From positions 45,440,341-45,504,340 of the forward strand of contig CM066200.1 of the NCBI GenBank assembly GCA_033675215.1: a stretch of DNA of 64,000 nt, written 5' to 3'. Each line of letters opens with the position of its first letter. The first letter of the stretch is position 1. The translations under genes were made by a program, and so were the position numbers. Source of the DNA: Rhodiola kirilowii (lineage: Eukaryota; Streptophyta; Magnoliopsida; Saxifragales; Crassulaceae). Below the pieces are notes generated by a model that saw only the letters and a list, made by a program, of their open reading frames with translations, was not told the DNA's origin and made no database searches. This document shows, one piece after another, positions 11,450-22,252 of the stretch.

Positions 11450-12383
11450 CCACCCCTTTCCCTCTTACTGTTTTCAAAAACCCCCGAGTATTTAGTTATG
11501 ATGTCCTTTTCCATGGATATTCGTAGCTAAACTCCTCATTCGGTCGAAGGTATTTTCTTGTATTATATAATGTTTTAATTTCTTTTAGTTTCATTTCTCT
11601 GTATTCAAAACTTGTTCTATATGCTATTTATAGTCAGAGTTTCTAAGGTTGAGTGGAAGCTGTAACAAGCAAAGCTCTTCCGTGGGAATTCGTGATCATA
11701 CTCGGTAAGTGGAAGCTGTAACAAGCAAAACTTATCGAGGAGTTCGGCTTATCTTAAAAAACCATTTGGAAACTGGACCAAAGAATTCAAATGGATGCAC
11801 AAAAGGCTAAGATACTTCGAAAGGAGGAATTAGTCTGAAGTAGAACATGTGTTGCTTTAAACGATGTTGCAAGTCTTGCGCTGCGAAAGGGCCTCGATTC
11901 ATCTTTGAATACTTAGAAAGGTTACTAACGGTTATTAATAAACATGTTATAATACAAGGTACCTGAAACCGAATACTTTTCCTTGAATTACAAAAAACCC
12001 CCTGTATTTACTTTTATAAACTACTCGATCAACTACAACCATCAACCGCTCATCTACCGGAGGGATCGCAATCACGCATCACCCACTGTAAGTCTTCTTC
12101 CCTTAGCTCCTTTAATTTCTGTATTTATTTTCTGTATTTACTTTTCCGCATAAAAAACCAAAAAAACCAAAAACAGTAGCTTAGTTAATCGCGCTAAAAT
12201 CTCAATCAACCTAAAACACGTTCCCCGCCAGTATAAAGAACAACGTATCCCTCTAATTCCCTTGGGTTCGACCCCTACTTACCACTTACTACCCAGTAGT
12301 GTAGTCGCGAGTAGCGGAAAATATAAATTTATTTGTACAGAGAACATTGCACCTTAACGACAATGCAGTGGGCTCCGTCAAAT

Positions 12384-12401
12384 TGGCACCGTTGCCGGGG
12401 A
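12384..12401 (+). other. Primer binding site, tRNA-Asp
   Basis: TGGCACCGTTGCCGGGGA matches the complement of the plant tRNA-Asp 3' end (TGGCGCCGTTGCCGGGGA) with one difference. It lies three bases after the LTR. Asp primers are known in Athila-lineage gypsy elements. Confidence 0.9.
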
Positions 12402-12449
12402 ATTAGCCATCGGATAAGTTCTTTAAATCAATACGCGCTCGAAACAACC

Positions 12450-13904
12450 ATGTCTCGCGAAGGAAGCCACCATGACTACCAAGATGACGACGAGATGAAC
12501 CTGTACGATCGAAACAATGAAGTGCCACTTCCATTTATGGATTATCCGGAGCAACTCATCCGAAGCAGACGATCTCGTGATAGGGAAGCCATCAGAAGAA
12601 ACCAAGAACCACCTGAGGACCGGAATGCAGCTGGTCCATTACGACAACCCTCTAGATATCCACCACCCCCGCAACCTAGACAAGTGCCGAGACGAGAACC
12701 CGCTTTCGATGACTATTACGGAGATAACAACAACTACCGCGAACCTACATTGGGAGAGCTCTCGGCACCAGATTTCAGAGTTCAGCCGTGGTGTATCTAT
12801 GAAGGCCCGGAGCTAGAAAACATCATCATCAACACTTCAGTGGCCCACAACTTGCCAAAATTCTCAGGAACTCGTGGAGAATCAGCAATGACTCATCTCC
12901 AGCGCTTACATGGGATTTGCCAAAACCTCAAACCGAATGGCGTAAACGTAGACGACTTTAAGTTAAAGGCGTTCTATTTTTCCCTCATTGACGCGGTAAA
13001 CGACTGGTTCCTTTTATTGCCTTCCGTAAGCATCAGAACATGGGCTCAGATGCAGAAAAAGTTCTTAGACAAATATTACCCAGCAGGAAGAGCGATGCAA
13101 GTAAGGAGGCAACTGCAGGACATCAGGCAAGGACCCAACGAAACCATGTACGATTACCTGGAAAAATTCAACCGTCTGGAGAGAAGCTGCTGTACCCTTG
13201 GACTGCCCGAGAAACTCATAGTCGAGTATCTCATTAACGGATTAAGACCCTTAGACAAAATGCTCCTGGATGCCTCAGCTGGAGGGTCCATGACGAATCT
13301 ATCATTAAGTGGCATAAGGGATCTTTTTACCAACGTTGCTGAGAATGCCCGATTTAGAGAAGAAACAACTCAGCAGGAAGAATTCTCCCGGACAAAAAAT
13401 GTGGCAAAAGCGGAAACGTCGATGAGCTCTATGCCTGAAGAGATGAAGCAGCTAAAGGAGATGATGATTCAAATCCTACGAAGGCAGCCAGTTCCGATAA
13501 AACCTTGCGAGTTCTGTGGTTCTACAGACCACAAAACTGACGCATGTCCAACATTAATAGAAGAGGAACTGGCAGTGGGAGGATACCAAGGATACAACAA
13601 TAACAGTAATGACAGAGCCGGACAAAACAGACAGTATGGTCAAGCAACCAAGCCGAGCTGGCGTAACGATAACTATTCTCAGAAGGATGCACAACCAGCT
13701 GTCCCTCAACTAGCTCAGTCATTCTACCAACCCCCCCACCGGCAGTATAACCAGAACGCTCCATCAGCAGGCCAATATCAGCAAAGAGGACCAAATCAAT
13801 ACCAAACCGGCCCGCATAATCAGCAAGAACCAACCAAATCGCTTGATGACATGATGAAGGAGCTCGCAGGAAGCATAAGTCAATTGGGTACTTCGCTACA
13901 CTAA
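12450..13904 (+). CDS. gag: gag of gypsy J (open, 484 aa)
   Basis: Structural protein of a gypsy element. The N-terminal 130 residues are acidic, Arg- and Pro-rich. A retrotransposon-gag capsid domain follows, beginning near HNLPKFSGTRGESAMTHLQR and including WAQMQKKFLDKYYPAGRAMQ and YLEKFNRLERSCCTLGLPEK. There is one CCHC knuckle (CEFCGSTDHKTDACP, CX2CX4HX4C) and a Gln/Asn/Tyr-rich tail. I chose the first ATG after the primer site (MSREGSHHDYQ); the frame is open further back into the LTR. Protease-like sequence follows downstream. This gag frame looks whole. Confidence 0.88.
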   Translation: MSREGSHHDYQDDDEMNLYDRNNEVPLPFMDYPEQLIRSRRSRDREAIRRNQEPPEDRNAAGPLRQPSRYPPPPQPRQVPRREPAFDDYYGDNNNYREPTLGELSAPDFRVQPWCIYEGPELENIIINTSVAHNLPKFSGTRGESAMTHLQRLHGICQNLKPNGVNVDDFKLKAFYFSLIDAVNDWFLLLPSVSIRTWAQMQKKFLDKYYPAGRAMQVRRQLQDIRQGPNETMYDYLEKFNRLERSCCTLGLPEKLIVEYLINGLRPLDKMLLDASAGGSMTNLSLSGIRDLFTNVAENARFREETTQQEEFSRTKNVAKAETSMSSMPEEMKQLKEMMIQILRRQPVPIKPCEFCGSTDHKTDACPTLIEEELAVGGYQGYNNNSNDRAGQNRQYGQATKPSWRNDNYSQKDAQPAVPQLAQSFYQPPHRQYNQNAPSAGQYQQRGPNQYQTGPHNQQEPTKSLDDMMKELAGSISQLGTSLH

Positions 13905-15109
13905 TACCAGGCGAAAACTGACGGGGCAATTTCAGAATTAACCAAACAAATGTCCCATCTCGCCACAGCAATGTCAACACTCACTAATGAGCCTGGCAGA
14001 CTTCCTTCACAAACCATCCAAAACCCAAAGGCGAATCTTAGCATGATAAACAGGTCAAACGAAAAGGCGACACTAGGAGAAGTTGCACGATCCCCAACTT
14101 ACAAACTTACGAACAAGCACTTCACTCGGAGGCGTCGACCTGATTGGAATCAAGAGGAAGACCGACCCAATGATGACAAAACATGGGTCACGCATGCTGA
14201 CAATGGACGATATGCATTTACCGTTTGCATAACTCCACCACCGGTCATACACTCTGACATACCAGCATCTGGATGGGATGACACTGACAATTTAAGGTGG
14301 AACTCTCCAACTAATATTTATGCTTCCGAGCAAAATATTGAGGGATCCAGTTATACTAATCCTAAGTCAAGGAGTGGGCAGAGTGACCCGACAATTAAAA
14401 AAGCCCTCACTTCAGATCATGAGTCACAACCGGAAAGAGATAAAGACCCAGGGGCCTTCACAGTCACCTGCGGTATTGGTGAAACTCAGATTCATAAGTG
14501 CCTGGTCGATCTTGGAGCTGCTGTCAACGCCATGCCCTCCTCCTTATATTACTTGTTAGGACTTGGTCCATTAAAACCACCCAGGTCAAATATCGAGCTA
14601 GGAGATAAATCGTGCATCCGTCCGATTGGAGTGCTAGAAGATGTAATACTCCATGTGGGAGAGCTCGTCATTGCTGCAGACTTTCATGTGATACAAACGG
14701 GAGAGACCAGCGAAGACGACCCTCCAACAATAATCTTGGGATGACCATTCCTCTACGCTACTAAGGCAAGGATCGATGTGGGCAAGGGCTCATTATCGCT
14801 TAAGTTTGGCGGCAAAATTGCATATTTCTACATTGACAATAGCCGCACGGATGCGAAGAAACCGCCAGATATAATACCTATCTCAGATCGCGGTACGCAG
14901 ATTTCCGACCTGCCAAAAGAGACCGAAAAAGTAACAAGACCAGCAGCTATGGTCAAAGTTCCCTCACCTTCTCAGAAGCAATGGAGAGAAAAAATACCAA
15001 AACCATGGGGTTCTAACACACACAAGAAATCGGGTAAAGGCAAGGCAAGAAGCAACACAGAAACGGTGGCAAAATTCGACCTAAGCCACCCATGGGATCC
15101 CAACCAGTG
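13905..15109 (+). pseudogene. Protease region and gag-type C-terminus of gypsy J (broken)
   Basis: It contains an Athila-type aspartic protease-like stretch: FTVTCGIGETQIHKCLVDLG, then AAVNAMPSSLYYLLGLG and later PTIILG. The active-site motif is DLGA, the form usual in Athila proteases rather than DSG or DTG. The region ends in a basic Ser/Lys tail and the signature KFDLSHPWDPNQ, also found at the ends of the G and H gag regions. No RT follows. About two breaks. Confidence 0.78.
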
Positions 15110-15512
15110 ATCCAGGAATAAGTTACTGTCGAGCCAACGATGTTAAACAAGTGCACTGGTCGGGAGGTAACCCGACACTATCTTACTTTCCGCAATTTAA
15201 TTTTCTGTCTTTTATTTTCTGTATTTTACTTTTTCAATAAGTCGCTCTCACCCACTTGGTGCATAGAATGATTTGACTATTTAGGAATTGGTTTTTGGAG
15301 CATGATTGGATCAGCCAGGCAGCTTCCGTGAACTACCGGGCCTGCGCTGAGAGTTCAAGGCCCCAGCCGAACTCCCTCGATTATCCAGCCTCATGCCATT
15401 CGACACAATAAGGGAGTTCTGATCTTACCTTTCCTTAAGTCATTTCCTTCTCGTATATTATCTGCTTGCTTGGCTTTTGAACCAAGTAGTGCTGAAAGGC
15501 ACGACTTCGTTC

Positions 15513-15528
15513 AAAAGTGTGGGGTGAG
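15513..15528 (+). other. Internal polypurine-like tract, gypsy J
   Basis: AAAAGTGTGGGGTGAG matches the terminal tract at 16519-16534 at 15 of 16 bases but lies 1 kb upstream. The same pair occurs in G (51247-51262) and H (62431-62446). It may be a second plus-strand primer. Confidence 0.45.
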
Positions 15529-16499
15529 AACCGCATGTGTACATAAATAAAAAAACTTTTTCTTTTTTAATGTATCTTTTTGAAAATATGAACTTAAGAA
15601 TGTGAAAAAGATAGACCAAAATTCATGCATTTACCTTGTGAAAATTCAACTGTCTAAAAACTTAGAACGTAACTTCTCATTTGTTCCTTTGTGCTGAGAT
15701 AAACTAGGGATGTGGAGTTGATAGAAATGCCCTAGAGAGGCTTGGCAAGCAATCAAAGGATCGAATCAAACTATATGGTTTTCGAAGTCAGTGGAGGCTG
15801 CACTTTGGGTTTCAGTGAAGATTGAAGTCATCTCCGCCATGCAGTGTTTATGCAAAAAGAAAAAAAGGCGAGGACGGGAATCAGACCGTCCTCTCTCTAG
15901 TCAAAGTAGCCGAGAAAATAGATGAGCGACCCTCATCTTGACCCGCGCGAAACGACAACTATGAGAGGAGCGGAGAGGTATTTCCATAGGCTTGCGGGCG
16001 ATGATTGGACCTCCCAAAAAGGCTTGAGAAAATGGACTAGCAAAGCCACAAAAAGGCGAAATGCTTGAAGAAGCAAATCAAGAGGCCAAAGGCCCAAAAT
16101 TGTGAAGGTTTTAACCGAACAAAAAGTGAAGTACTCAAAGAGTCAAATCAAAAGCCAAAGGCCGATTCACTACAAAAAGCAGTCCCTTGCCAAAAGGAAA
16201 TCAAAGTACTCAAACCATTGAAACCCGAACCGAATCACGTGCTAGAGAAAGCTACAAGGAAACAATATAGTAAGAGACGATCCCGAGGTTGCAGTCCAGG
16301 AGCCTAAAAAGGGCTATCTCCCGAAACATCCAGAATAATTTGCATCTCAGCACGAAGGTACACGTATCAAGTTTCTTCTATTTATTTATACAGTTCAATT
16401 TAGTAATAAGTAAGCAATGCATGAATTAGGATAAATCGAGTCCCACAGTCTAATTTTCATATTTTAAAACAAAACTTAGAGTACCGCCCTTTAATAGCA

Positions 16500-16535
16500 T
16501 TGTTCGGGACGAACAACTAAAAGTGTGGGGTGATC
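16500..16535 (+). other. Palindrome plus polypurine tract before 3' LTR, gypsy J
   Basis: TTGTTCGGGACGAACAA (16500-16516) is a perfect inverted repeat with a 3-base spacer. It is followed by AAAAGTGTGGGGTGATC directly before the LTR start TGATGGACC. The same pair precedes the 3' LTRs of E, F, G and H. Confidence 0.75.
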
Positions 16536-18306
16536 TGATGGACCATGATTATACGAATCAAAAACACAGTAAAACCCAACAAATTAGACTGTTGGTCTAT
16601 TTAACTTTGGCTTGTTAGTTCCGATTTATTTCTACAGGGCATTTTAGAGACTAAAGTGAAAACACGCTAAGGAGAGGATTTTACGCTGAAAAGATATTAA
16701 GAGTCAATCCAAGGTCAAGATCAGACGCTGAACGCAGAAATCTCAAGATCCTGACATTGAATTCCTCAATACAAATTCAACCAAGGAATAACCAAGTCAG
16801 ACCGGAGCAAAATTGAATTGACAGTTTTGTGAAAAGACTGCACAAAACTGTCAAAACTCATCCATGGATCAAGTGACCGGTGGCTTTGGTAAAGAAGATG
16901 ACACATGGGTGGCTCCCTCTCCTCCTCCTCCTTGGGTGACCGGCGGCTTTGAGAGCCAAAGCCACCTTGCCTCCTCCTCTAACCGGCAACCGGCGGCTCC
17001 TTTGTGAGCCATAGGAATGTGACATGTGGTGGCTCCTCCACCACATCTTCCTCCTCCACCCTTGGATGCAACACCACTTGCCACCATCTTGACCCTCCAT
17101 CCTCCTCCCCTTTAGCTATAAATAGAGGCTCACCCCTCCTCATTTCAACATCCAAAAATTTGTAAAACACTTCTCTCTCTAAGTTTTTGTTACTTTGTAA
17201 GTTTGGTTTTGGAAATAATACTCCTGTTTGTTCTTGAGTATTATACGCTTTGAAATTATAATACTCCTGTCGGTTCTTGAGTATTATAATACTGTAGAGA
17301 ATACTCCTGTTGGTTCTTGAGTATTCAGTAGGAAATTGGGAATACTCCTGTTGGTTCTTGAGTATTCCACCCCTTTCCCTCTTACTGTTTTCAAAAACCC
17401 CCGAGTATTTAGTTATGATGTCCTTTTCCATGGATATTCGTAGCTAAACTCCTCATTCGGTCGAAGGTATTTTCTTGTATTATATAATGTTTTAATTTCT
17501 TTTAGTTTCATTTCTCTGTATTCAAAACTTGTTCTATGTGCCATTTATAGTCAGAGTTTCCAAGGTTGAGTGGAAGCTGTAACAAGCAAAGCTCTTCCGT
17601 GGTAATTCGTGATCATACTCGGTAAGTGGAAGCTGTAACAAGCAAAACTTATCGAGGAGTTCGGCTTATCTTAAAAAACCATTTGGAAACTGGACCAAAG
17701 AATTCAAATGGATGCACAAAAGACTAAGATACTTCGAAAGGAGGAATTAGTCTGAAGTAGAACAAGTGTTGCTTTAAACGATGTTGCAAGTCTTGCGCTG
17801 CGAAAGGGCCTCGATTCATCTTTGAATACTTAGAAAGGTTACTAACGGTTATTAATAAACATGTTATAATACAAGGTACCTGAAACCGAATACTTTTCCT
17901 TGAATTACAAAAAACCCCCTGTATTTACTGTTATAAACTGCTCGATCAACTACAACCATCAACCGCTCATCTACCGGAGGGATCGCAATCACGCATCACC
18001 CACTGTAAGTCTTCTTCCCTTAACTCCTTCAATTTCTGTATTTATTTTCTGTATTTACTTTTCCGCATAAAAAACCAAAAAAACCAAAAAAACCAAAAAC
18101 AGTAGCTTAGTTAATCGCGCTAAAATCTCAATCAACCTAAAACACGTTCCCCTCCAGTATAAAGAACAACGTATCCCTCTAATTCCCTTGGGTTCGACCC
18201 CTACTTACCACTTACTACCCAGTAGTGTAGTCGCGAGTAGCGGAAAATATAAATTTATTTGTACAGAGAACATTGCACCTTAACGACAGTGCAGTGGGCT
18301 TCGTCA
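16536..18306 (+). repeat. 3' LTR of gypsy J
   Basis: It starts TGATGGACCATGATT and ends GGGCTTCGTCA, followed by the target duplication ATCAC. It has a TATA box at 17117-17124 and a hairpin array at 17217-17366. The match to 10611-12380 is about 98%. Confidence 0.93.
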
Positions 18307-18410
18307 ATCACGCTGTACACGAGTACTAGGATATGTTCGAACTCCCCCTGAACTCCTGCTCGAACTGTCTAACTCCGTTTTGCCAAACACATGCCACACA
18401 AGGGACATCA

Positions 18411-18789
18411 AATAGCACAAGAACTAGTAGAACACAAAATAGCATTAAGCAAGGGTCTAAAAACATTGCCACAATATAAGAATCCCTAAACCGAATAGGG
18501 ATTTTAGCTACTTGTATTCATGGTGAAGAATACAATAGCCATAGGCACAAGCAAAGAAAATACAATGGTTTCTTTCTAATGCCGAGAGAGAAGTGGTAGA
18601 GAGAGAAGCTCCAAGCCGATCACAATGTAGAGGAATTTTTGTATCAATTTCAAACTCCCACTTCCAAGACCAAGGGGTCGTATTTATAGGAAATGGATAA
18701 GGGAATATGCCAAACTTGGTCCCCAAGTCGGATTGGAAAAAGTGACTTGGCGAGAGCAATAGTCCCACCGACTTTCTTCTTTAGGCACA
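18411..18789 (-). repeat. Flank outside copia B, probable old gypsy LTR leader
   Basis: Second copy of 4323-4700. On the minus strand a TATAAATA lies near 18680-18690. It is followed by a Ser/Thr-codon-rich leader, a GTAGCTAAA word and a perfect 8-base inverted repeat at about 18481-18503. Unlike copy A it continues smoothly into 18790 onward, so this side holds the original neighbour. Confidence 0.5.
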
Positions 18790-19349
18790 AGCGACTTGGC
18801 GTGAATCAAGGGAGTCCTGGCAAGAGTACAAGGAAAATGACGTCATTCCTCGAAGGACGAGCCGAGAAATGCGGGGGGGGGGGGGGCAAGGTGGACCAAG
18901 TTTGACCGAGCGTGGACCTTCCAAGAGAACCAAAATGTTGACAATGGTTCTTTACATTTGGACCGCGGTTCTGGCATGCTGAAATGAATACAAACCGGGC
19001 CTAGAAGGTCTCTTGGCCGGAACCCGAGTGGAACTTGGTCAAAACTTGATTGGGCCTAGAATGGTCGGTTATGTGCTCGGACAGGGCCAAAAAATCAACC
19101 TTGGGTTCTCGGCACTTGGGATACGGTTCTAGAATGCTGGGCTGATTCCAAACCGGACTCATGAAGAGTACTAAGCCGGAACCTTGTCGGGGCTAGGTCG
19201 GAACCTGTTTGGAACTTCTCGTCAAGCACTGCTCGGACGGGTCCGGAGTTTCTCAGATGCGGGCCTTGGTACTCTTCGGGCGTTGTCCTCGGACGGAGAC
19301 CGAACATTGGGCTTTGGTTCTCGGTCGCGGCCCGATACTGAAGTGCAGA

Positions 19350-19432
19350 CCCGGCTGGGATTTCTTCAGTCCCGGCTGAGATTCCTCGGACCCGGTTGAG
19401 ACTTCTTCGGTCCCCGGTTGAGTTTTCTTGGG
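19350..19432. repeat. Minisatellite, four units of 20-21 bases
   Basis: Four imperfect direct repeats beginning CCCGGCTGGG, CCCGGCTGAG, CCCGGTTGAG and CCCGGTTGAG, each followed by a pyrimidine-rich CTTC part. The units differ by a few bases and the last is separated by 1-2 extra bases. Confidence 0.7.
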
Positions 19433-20759
19433 CCTGGCTCGGCCAGAAACGACTTGTGATGCTTTTTGGCACAAAATGCCCTTTTAAGCCCGATTCCTCT
19501 TTAGACTCCAAAAATGCCTGAAATACAAAACGACACTAACAAGTAAATGTTCATAGGATCAATTGTCGTTTTTGGTGGGTTTTGTTGACTCGTTGAGTCG
19601 TATAAATATGGCTCATCACTTTGTCCGCATTTTAAACGCTGGTTTTGCCTCTCGACTCAAGCGACGACGTTTTGTGCTTCTCAGCACAAAATCATTTGAA
19701 GCTTTAAGAACTTAAACCCAGAAATCCCTACAGACTTAAACATACATTTGGACTGGACAAAAACATAGCAATATGGTCCAATAACAACTCAATACACAAC
19801 TGGGATAATATATATCATAACTCGCATCTTCGCCGTGGCGACCATGACGATAGCATTTATTGCAAGCAGGTTCATTGTTTTCCTTGGAGGATCACATGGA
19901 AGTATGGAACAACAATTGTAATCACCCTCTATGGCTTGCATACCAGTCACCTTCTGTGCTCTTCTTTGTTACAATCTAATGGGAAATAGAGACATCATTA
20001 GAATTAGAACTAACTCGTCGAGCTTCGGGGATGAATATGTTGACCTCATTGGGATTAAGGGAGAACAGGGGGAAAACCAAAGGACCTAAAATTGTAACCA
20101 CTTGCATCACCTGTATTGTAGTTGATTGTTTTTTTCTGCCTTATGTGAATTTTCTTACATTTGGCTACATGTGAAAAGCAAAATTTGAGTAGTTTAAGAT
20201 AAGTTGGTCGATTTTGTTTATGTGATCTTTTGTATCATTGACGAGCAAATTTAGTTCGTTTGTTTCCTTTTATTTTTCCCATTCAAAATATATTTTACTT
20301 TGTGTAACAAAAAAAAAGTAACTCAGAATAATATGATAATTGACGTCTAACATTTGTCTTTTCCAAGCCGCTTGGTATGATGCAGTTAATTGAAGAGCAA
20401 GTGAAGAGTTAGAATTGAGTGATTGGAGCAATATATACCTTACACAAGCTTCCTACGAATTCGAGCCTCATTTTCCAGGGACAAAGTTTGTTGCATAAGC
20501 CCTCAAGCATTGTTTGCAACAGGACCAGCAACATGGTCAAATAGGTTCTCAATTGGCCCCTTTCCCGTGACTACAGCATAAGAGAAGAACCACTAGAAAA
20601 AGATATGGTGTAGTACAACCATTTTACTGCAAGTAGACAACGCCTTCGTTTTAATCCAAACGACATTTGTTTGGTTGATTTTGTTTTTGAAATCTTTCCG
20701 TGGTAGATGAGATGTTGTTCTGGTCGAGTGCAGAACAATATCTAGAACAACTTATGCGA

Positions 20760-20905
20760 AATTAAAATGCAGTGCGGAAAATAAACGATACGCAAAGTTG
20801 TTACCCAGTTCGGCATTAACGAGCCTACGTCTGGGGGGCTGTCTCTTAGCCCGGTAGATAGCAATTCACTAAAGATTAGTGTTGAGAGTACAAGGTTTTA
20901 CCGTT
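20760..20905 (-). repeat. Copia LTR fragment
   Basis: It contains TTACCCAGTTCGGCATTA and CTACGTCTGGGGGGCTGT, close to the TTACCCAGTTCGGC...CTACTCTGGGGGGTTT words in the LTRs of A, B and D in the same orientation. The ends are not visible. It is probably a remnant of another copia LTR. Confidence 0.45.
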
Positions 20906-20975
20906 TACGAGAGAAATAAACGTGCTGACTCATGCATGTGCAAGAAATAAACGTGCTGACACAACAACGACTCTC

Positions 20976-20990
20976 CCACCCCACACTTTT
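20976..20990 (-). other. Polypurine-like motif after pol, element I
   Basis: The minus strand reads AAAAGTGTGGGGTGG, the same word as the polypurine tracts of J, G and H. It sits about 400 bases after the integrase stop. Confidence 0.4.
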
Positions 20991-21370
20991 GAGCAAAGCC
21001 GTGTCCTCACTGCACAACTTAAATTCAAAGCTCACTATGCAAGCAACAAGGAAAAAGAAACGTCAAAGAAAAGGAAGGTCGAACAGTACTCCCCTCATCG
21101 TGTCGTTGCATGTCGTGAAACGACAGGGCTCAGACCGGCATGAATCGGTTGAAATTTTGGGAAATTTGGCCGGGCTCGGTACCTGCGGCCCAGCCCGATA
21201 CCTCTCGGGCGCTGGCCCAATACTGATGCTCGGTACCCGCTATTTGCTTCACCGAGGCCCGGTACAGATATACCCGAGGCCCGGTATAGAACTAGGGGGC
21301 GACTGGTCCCTGCATGAGTAAATCATTTCCTTCTCGAAGTGCCATGGGGTGAGTATGTGACACGAATCAA
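20991..21370 (-). other. Post-pol spacer of element I
   Basis: Non-coding stretch with a GC-rich part at 21150-21300 made of repeated GGCCCGGTA-like words. No gene seen. A GGCTGCCTCCCGGCGAGCGC block at about 21417-21436, typical of the region after the integrase in this lineage, overlaps the end of the coding part. Confidence 0.45.
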
Positions 21371-22252
21371 TCAAAGACGACATAAGTAAATAAACTGAAA
21401 GAAAGAAAATAATGCCGGGCTGCCTCCCGGCGAGCGCCTTTGTTTAAAGTCGTTGGCTCGATGGTACCTCCTACAAGGAGGTTTGATGGGCTCGGCTAGG
21501 TCAATCTGCTGAACAGTCAAGTCGACCTCTCCGTGATAGTGCTTAACCCTCTGCCCATTCACCTTAAACCGGCTTCCATTTATCTGGCTTTCCAGCTCAA
21601 GCGCCCCATGGTTGAACACCCTAACCACCGTGTAAGGATCTGTCCATCTAGATCTCAGCTTGCCGGGCATCAACTTCAGTCGTGAGGAGAAGACCAGCAC
21701 TTGTTGGCCGACTTCAAATTTGCGCCGGAGTATGAACTTATCATGGTATAGCTTGGTCCACGCATTGTAGTCTGTTTGGCCCTCATAGGCCTCGAGGCGC
21801 AGCTCCTCAAGCTCACACAATTGCATCTTCCGGTCCAGCCCGGCTGCCTTCAAGTCCGGGTTGCATTGCTTTAATGCCCAATAAGCCTTGTGCTCCAATT
21901 CCACCAGGAGGTGGCATGCCCTTCCATAAACTAGCCAAAAGGGAGAGGTCCCAATTGGTGTCTTATAAGCCATCCTATAGGCTCATAGCGCCTCTTCCAA
22001 TCTTTGGCTCCAATCCTTTCTTGTTGGCTTTACCATTTTCTCTAAAATCCCTTTTATCTCACGGTTGGAGATCTCCGCTTGTACATTTGTTTGGGGATGA
22101 TAGGCCGTGGAGGTCCGATGGTGGACATGGTAATGTCTCAAAGTGGCAGCCATCATCCTATTGCAAAAATCTGTCCCTAGATCTCTTATGATGGCCTTAG
22201 GTACCCCATACCTACAAAAGATGTTAGTGCGCAAAAAATCCACAACGGTTTT
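21371..22252 (-). pseudogene. pol: Integrase core end and C-terminal domain of element I
   Basis: Minus-strand gypsy integrase: VDFLRTNIFCRYGVPKAIIR, then [20 protein letters not shown] (the HPQTNGQ-like motif and catalytic Glu region), then [20 protein letters not shown] and the C-terminal domain ([20 protein letters not shown]). The two readable segments meet near 21980. Copia D inserted at 22248-22252, and the N-terminal part lies at 36255-36767. It would have joined element cDNA to the chromosome. It has about one break here besides the insertion. Confidence 0.85.

Larger units (their letters stand above)
10611..12380 (+). repeat. 5' LTR of gypsy J
   Basis: It starts TGATAGACCATAATC and ends GGGCTCCGTCA, just before the primer site. 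It pairs with 16536-18306 with about 31 substitutions and a few small length differences. A TATA box, a hairpin array and a TAGCTAAA leader lie inside. Antisense open frames at 10841-11514 are LTR sequence, not genes. Confidence 0.93.
15110..16535 (+). other. Conserved non-coding region between coding part and 3' LTR, gypsy J
   Basis: About 1.4 kb without a convincing gene, closely matched in G (50202-51665) and H (61428-62839). Landmarks in order are a GGGAGGTAACCCGACACTAT block, a polypurine-like AAAAGTGTGGGGTGAG at 15513-15528, a patch that could encode RYFHRLAGDDWTSQKGLRKW near 15990-16050, a Lys-rich stretch with repeated AAAGGCC words (16065-16307), and a 17-base palindrome with polypurine tract at the end. 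The patch is conserved as DNA, including wobble positions, so coding is not supported. Confidence 0.7.
10611..18306 (+). mobile_element. Gypsy element J, gag-protease only (Athila-related, non-autonomous)
   Basis: A 7.7 kb element with two LTRs of about 1770 bases, flanked by ATCAC on both sides (10606-10610 and 18307-18311). Inside are a tRNA-Asp primer site, gag with one zinc knuckle, a protease-like segment of Athila type and 1.4 kb of non-coding DNA before the polypurine tract. RT, RNase H and integrase are absent, so it resembles the TR-GAG class and would need helper enzymes. The LTRs differ at about 31 sites, so it is fairly young. Coding has about two breaks between gag and the end of the protease region. 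Confidence 0.92.
4701..18410 (-). mobile_element. Copia element B, Sirevirus-like, gag-protease type
   Basis: A minus-strand copia fossil with 5' LTR, tRNA-iMet primer site, one long open gag-protease frame and a second ORF in the post-pol slot. There is no integrase, RT or RNase H, and the 3' LTR is missing because the block ends at the duplication junction. Gypsy J lies in its LTR (10611-18306). Gag-protease looks whole and the downstream ORF has several breaks. Confidence 0.85.
9752..18410 (-). repeat. 5' LTR of copia B (holds gypsy J)
   Basis: The LTR parts are 9752-10610 and 18312-18410, about 958 bases. They are separated by element J and its ATCAC target duplication. The LTR start TGATG lies at 18410 on the minus strand, next to flank AATAGCACAA. 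It aligns with the LTRs of A (2953-4322) and C (42264-43229). Confidence 0.88.
4701..18789 (-). repeat. Tandem duplication, right copy (copy B)
   Basis: It holds part of the downstream ORF, gag-protease, the 5' LTR with gypsy J inside, and the flank to 18789. Without J it is about 6.4 kb. At 4698-4701 the downstream ORF is joined to flank DNA ending TTAGGCAC with 1-3 shared bases, and there is no LTR end or target duplication at that point. Confidence 0.7.
18790..20959. other. Unassigned old repeat DNA
   Basis: I see no supportable gene. The first 750 bases are GC-rich with open frames on both strands and no family resemblance. A 14-base G run lies at 18873-18886. A plus-strand TATA-like TATAAATA at about 19600 suggests an old LTR promoter. 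Between 19850 and 20050 the minus strand has a short Cys/His-containing stretch (NEPACNKCYRHGRHGED) that I could not assign. The rest is AT-rich without features. Confidence 0.4.

Noticed and set aside
10841-11514. Several antisense open frames in the J LTR (Gly/Arg-rich), repeated at 16858-17431 and, in related form, in the G LTRs at 49517-49959 and 53874-54316
   Set aside because: They lie wholly within LTRs, follow GGA/CCT-rich DNA, overlap in several frames and have no family resemblance. They recur only because LTRs recur.
13522-13980. A 152-codon minus-strand frame inside the J gag
   Set aside because: Shadow of the gag frame, explained by the Gln/Asn-rich repeat codons on the other strand.
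19095-19511. GC-rich frames on both strands around 19.1-19.5 kb
   Set aside because: They overlap on opposite strands, contain a minisatellite and resemble no protein family.
19850-20050. Possible host exon on the minus strand with Cys/His residues
   Set aside because: Only about 20 suggestive residues, stops on either side, no splice context and no family match. Kept as unassigned DNA.
20922-21321. Two overlapping plus-strand frames (73 and 129 codons)
   Set aside because: They lie in the post-pol spacer of element I, are Lys/Thr or Gly/Pro-rich and have no recognisable domain.
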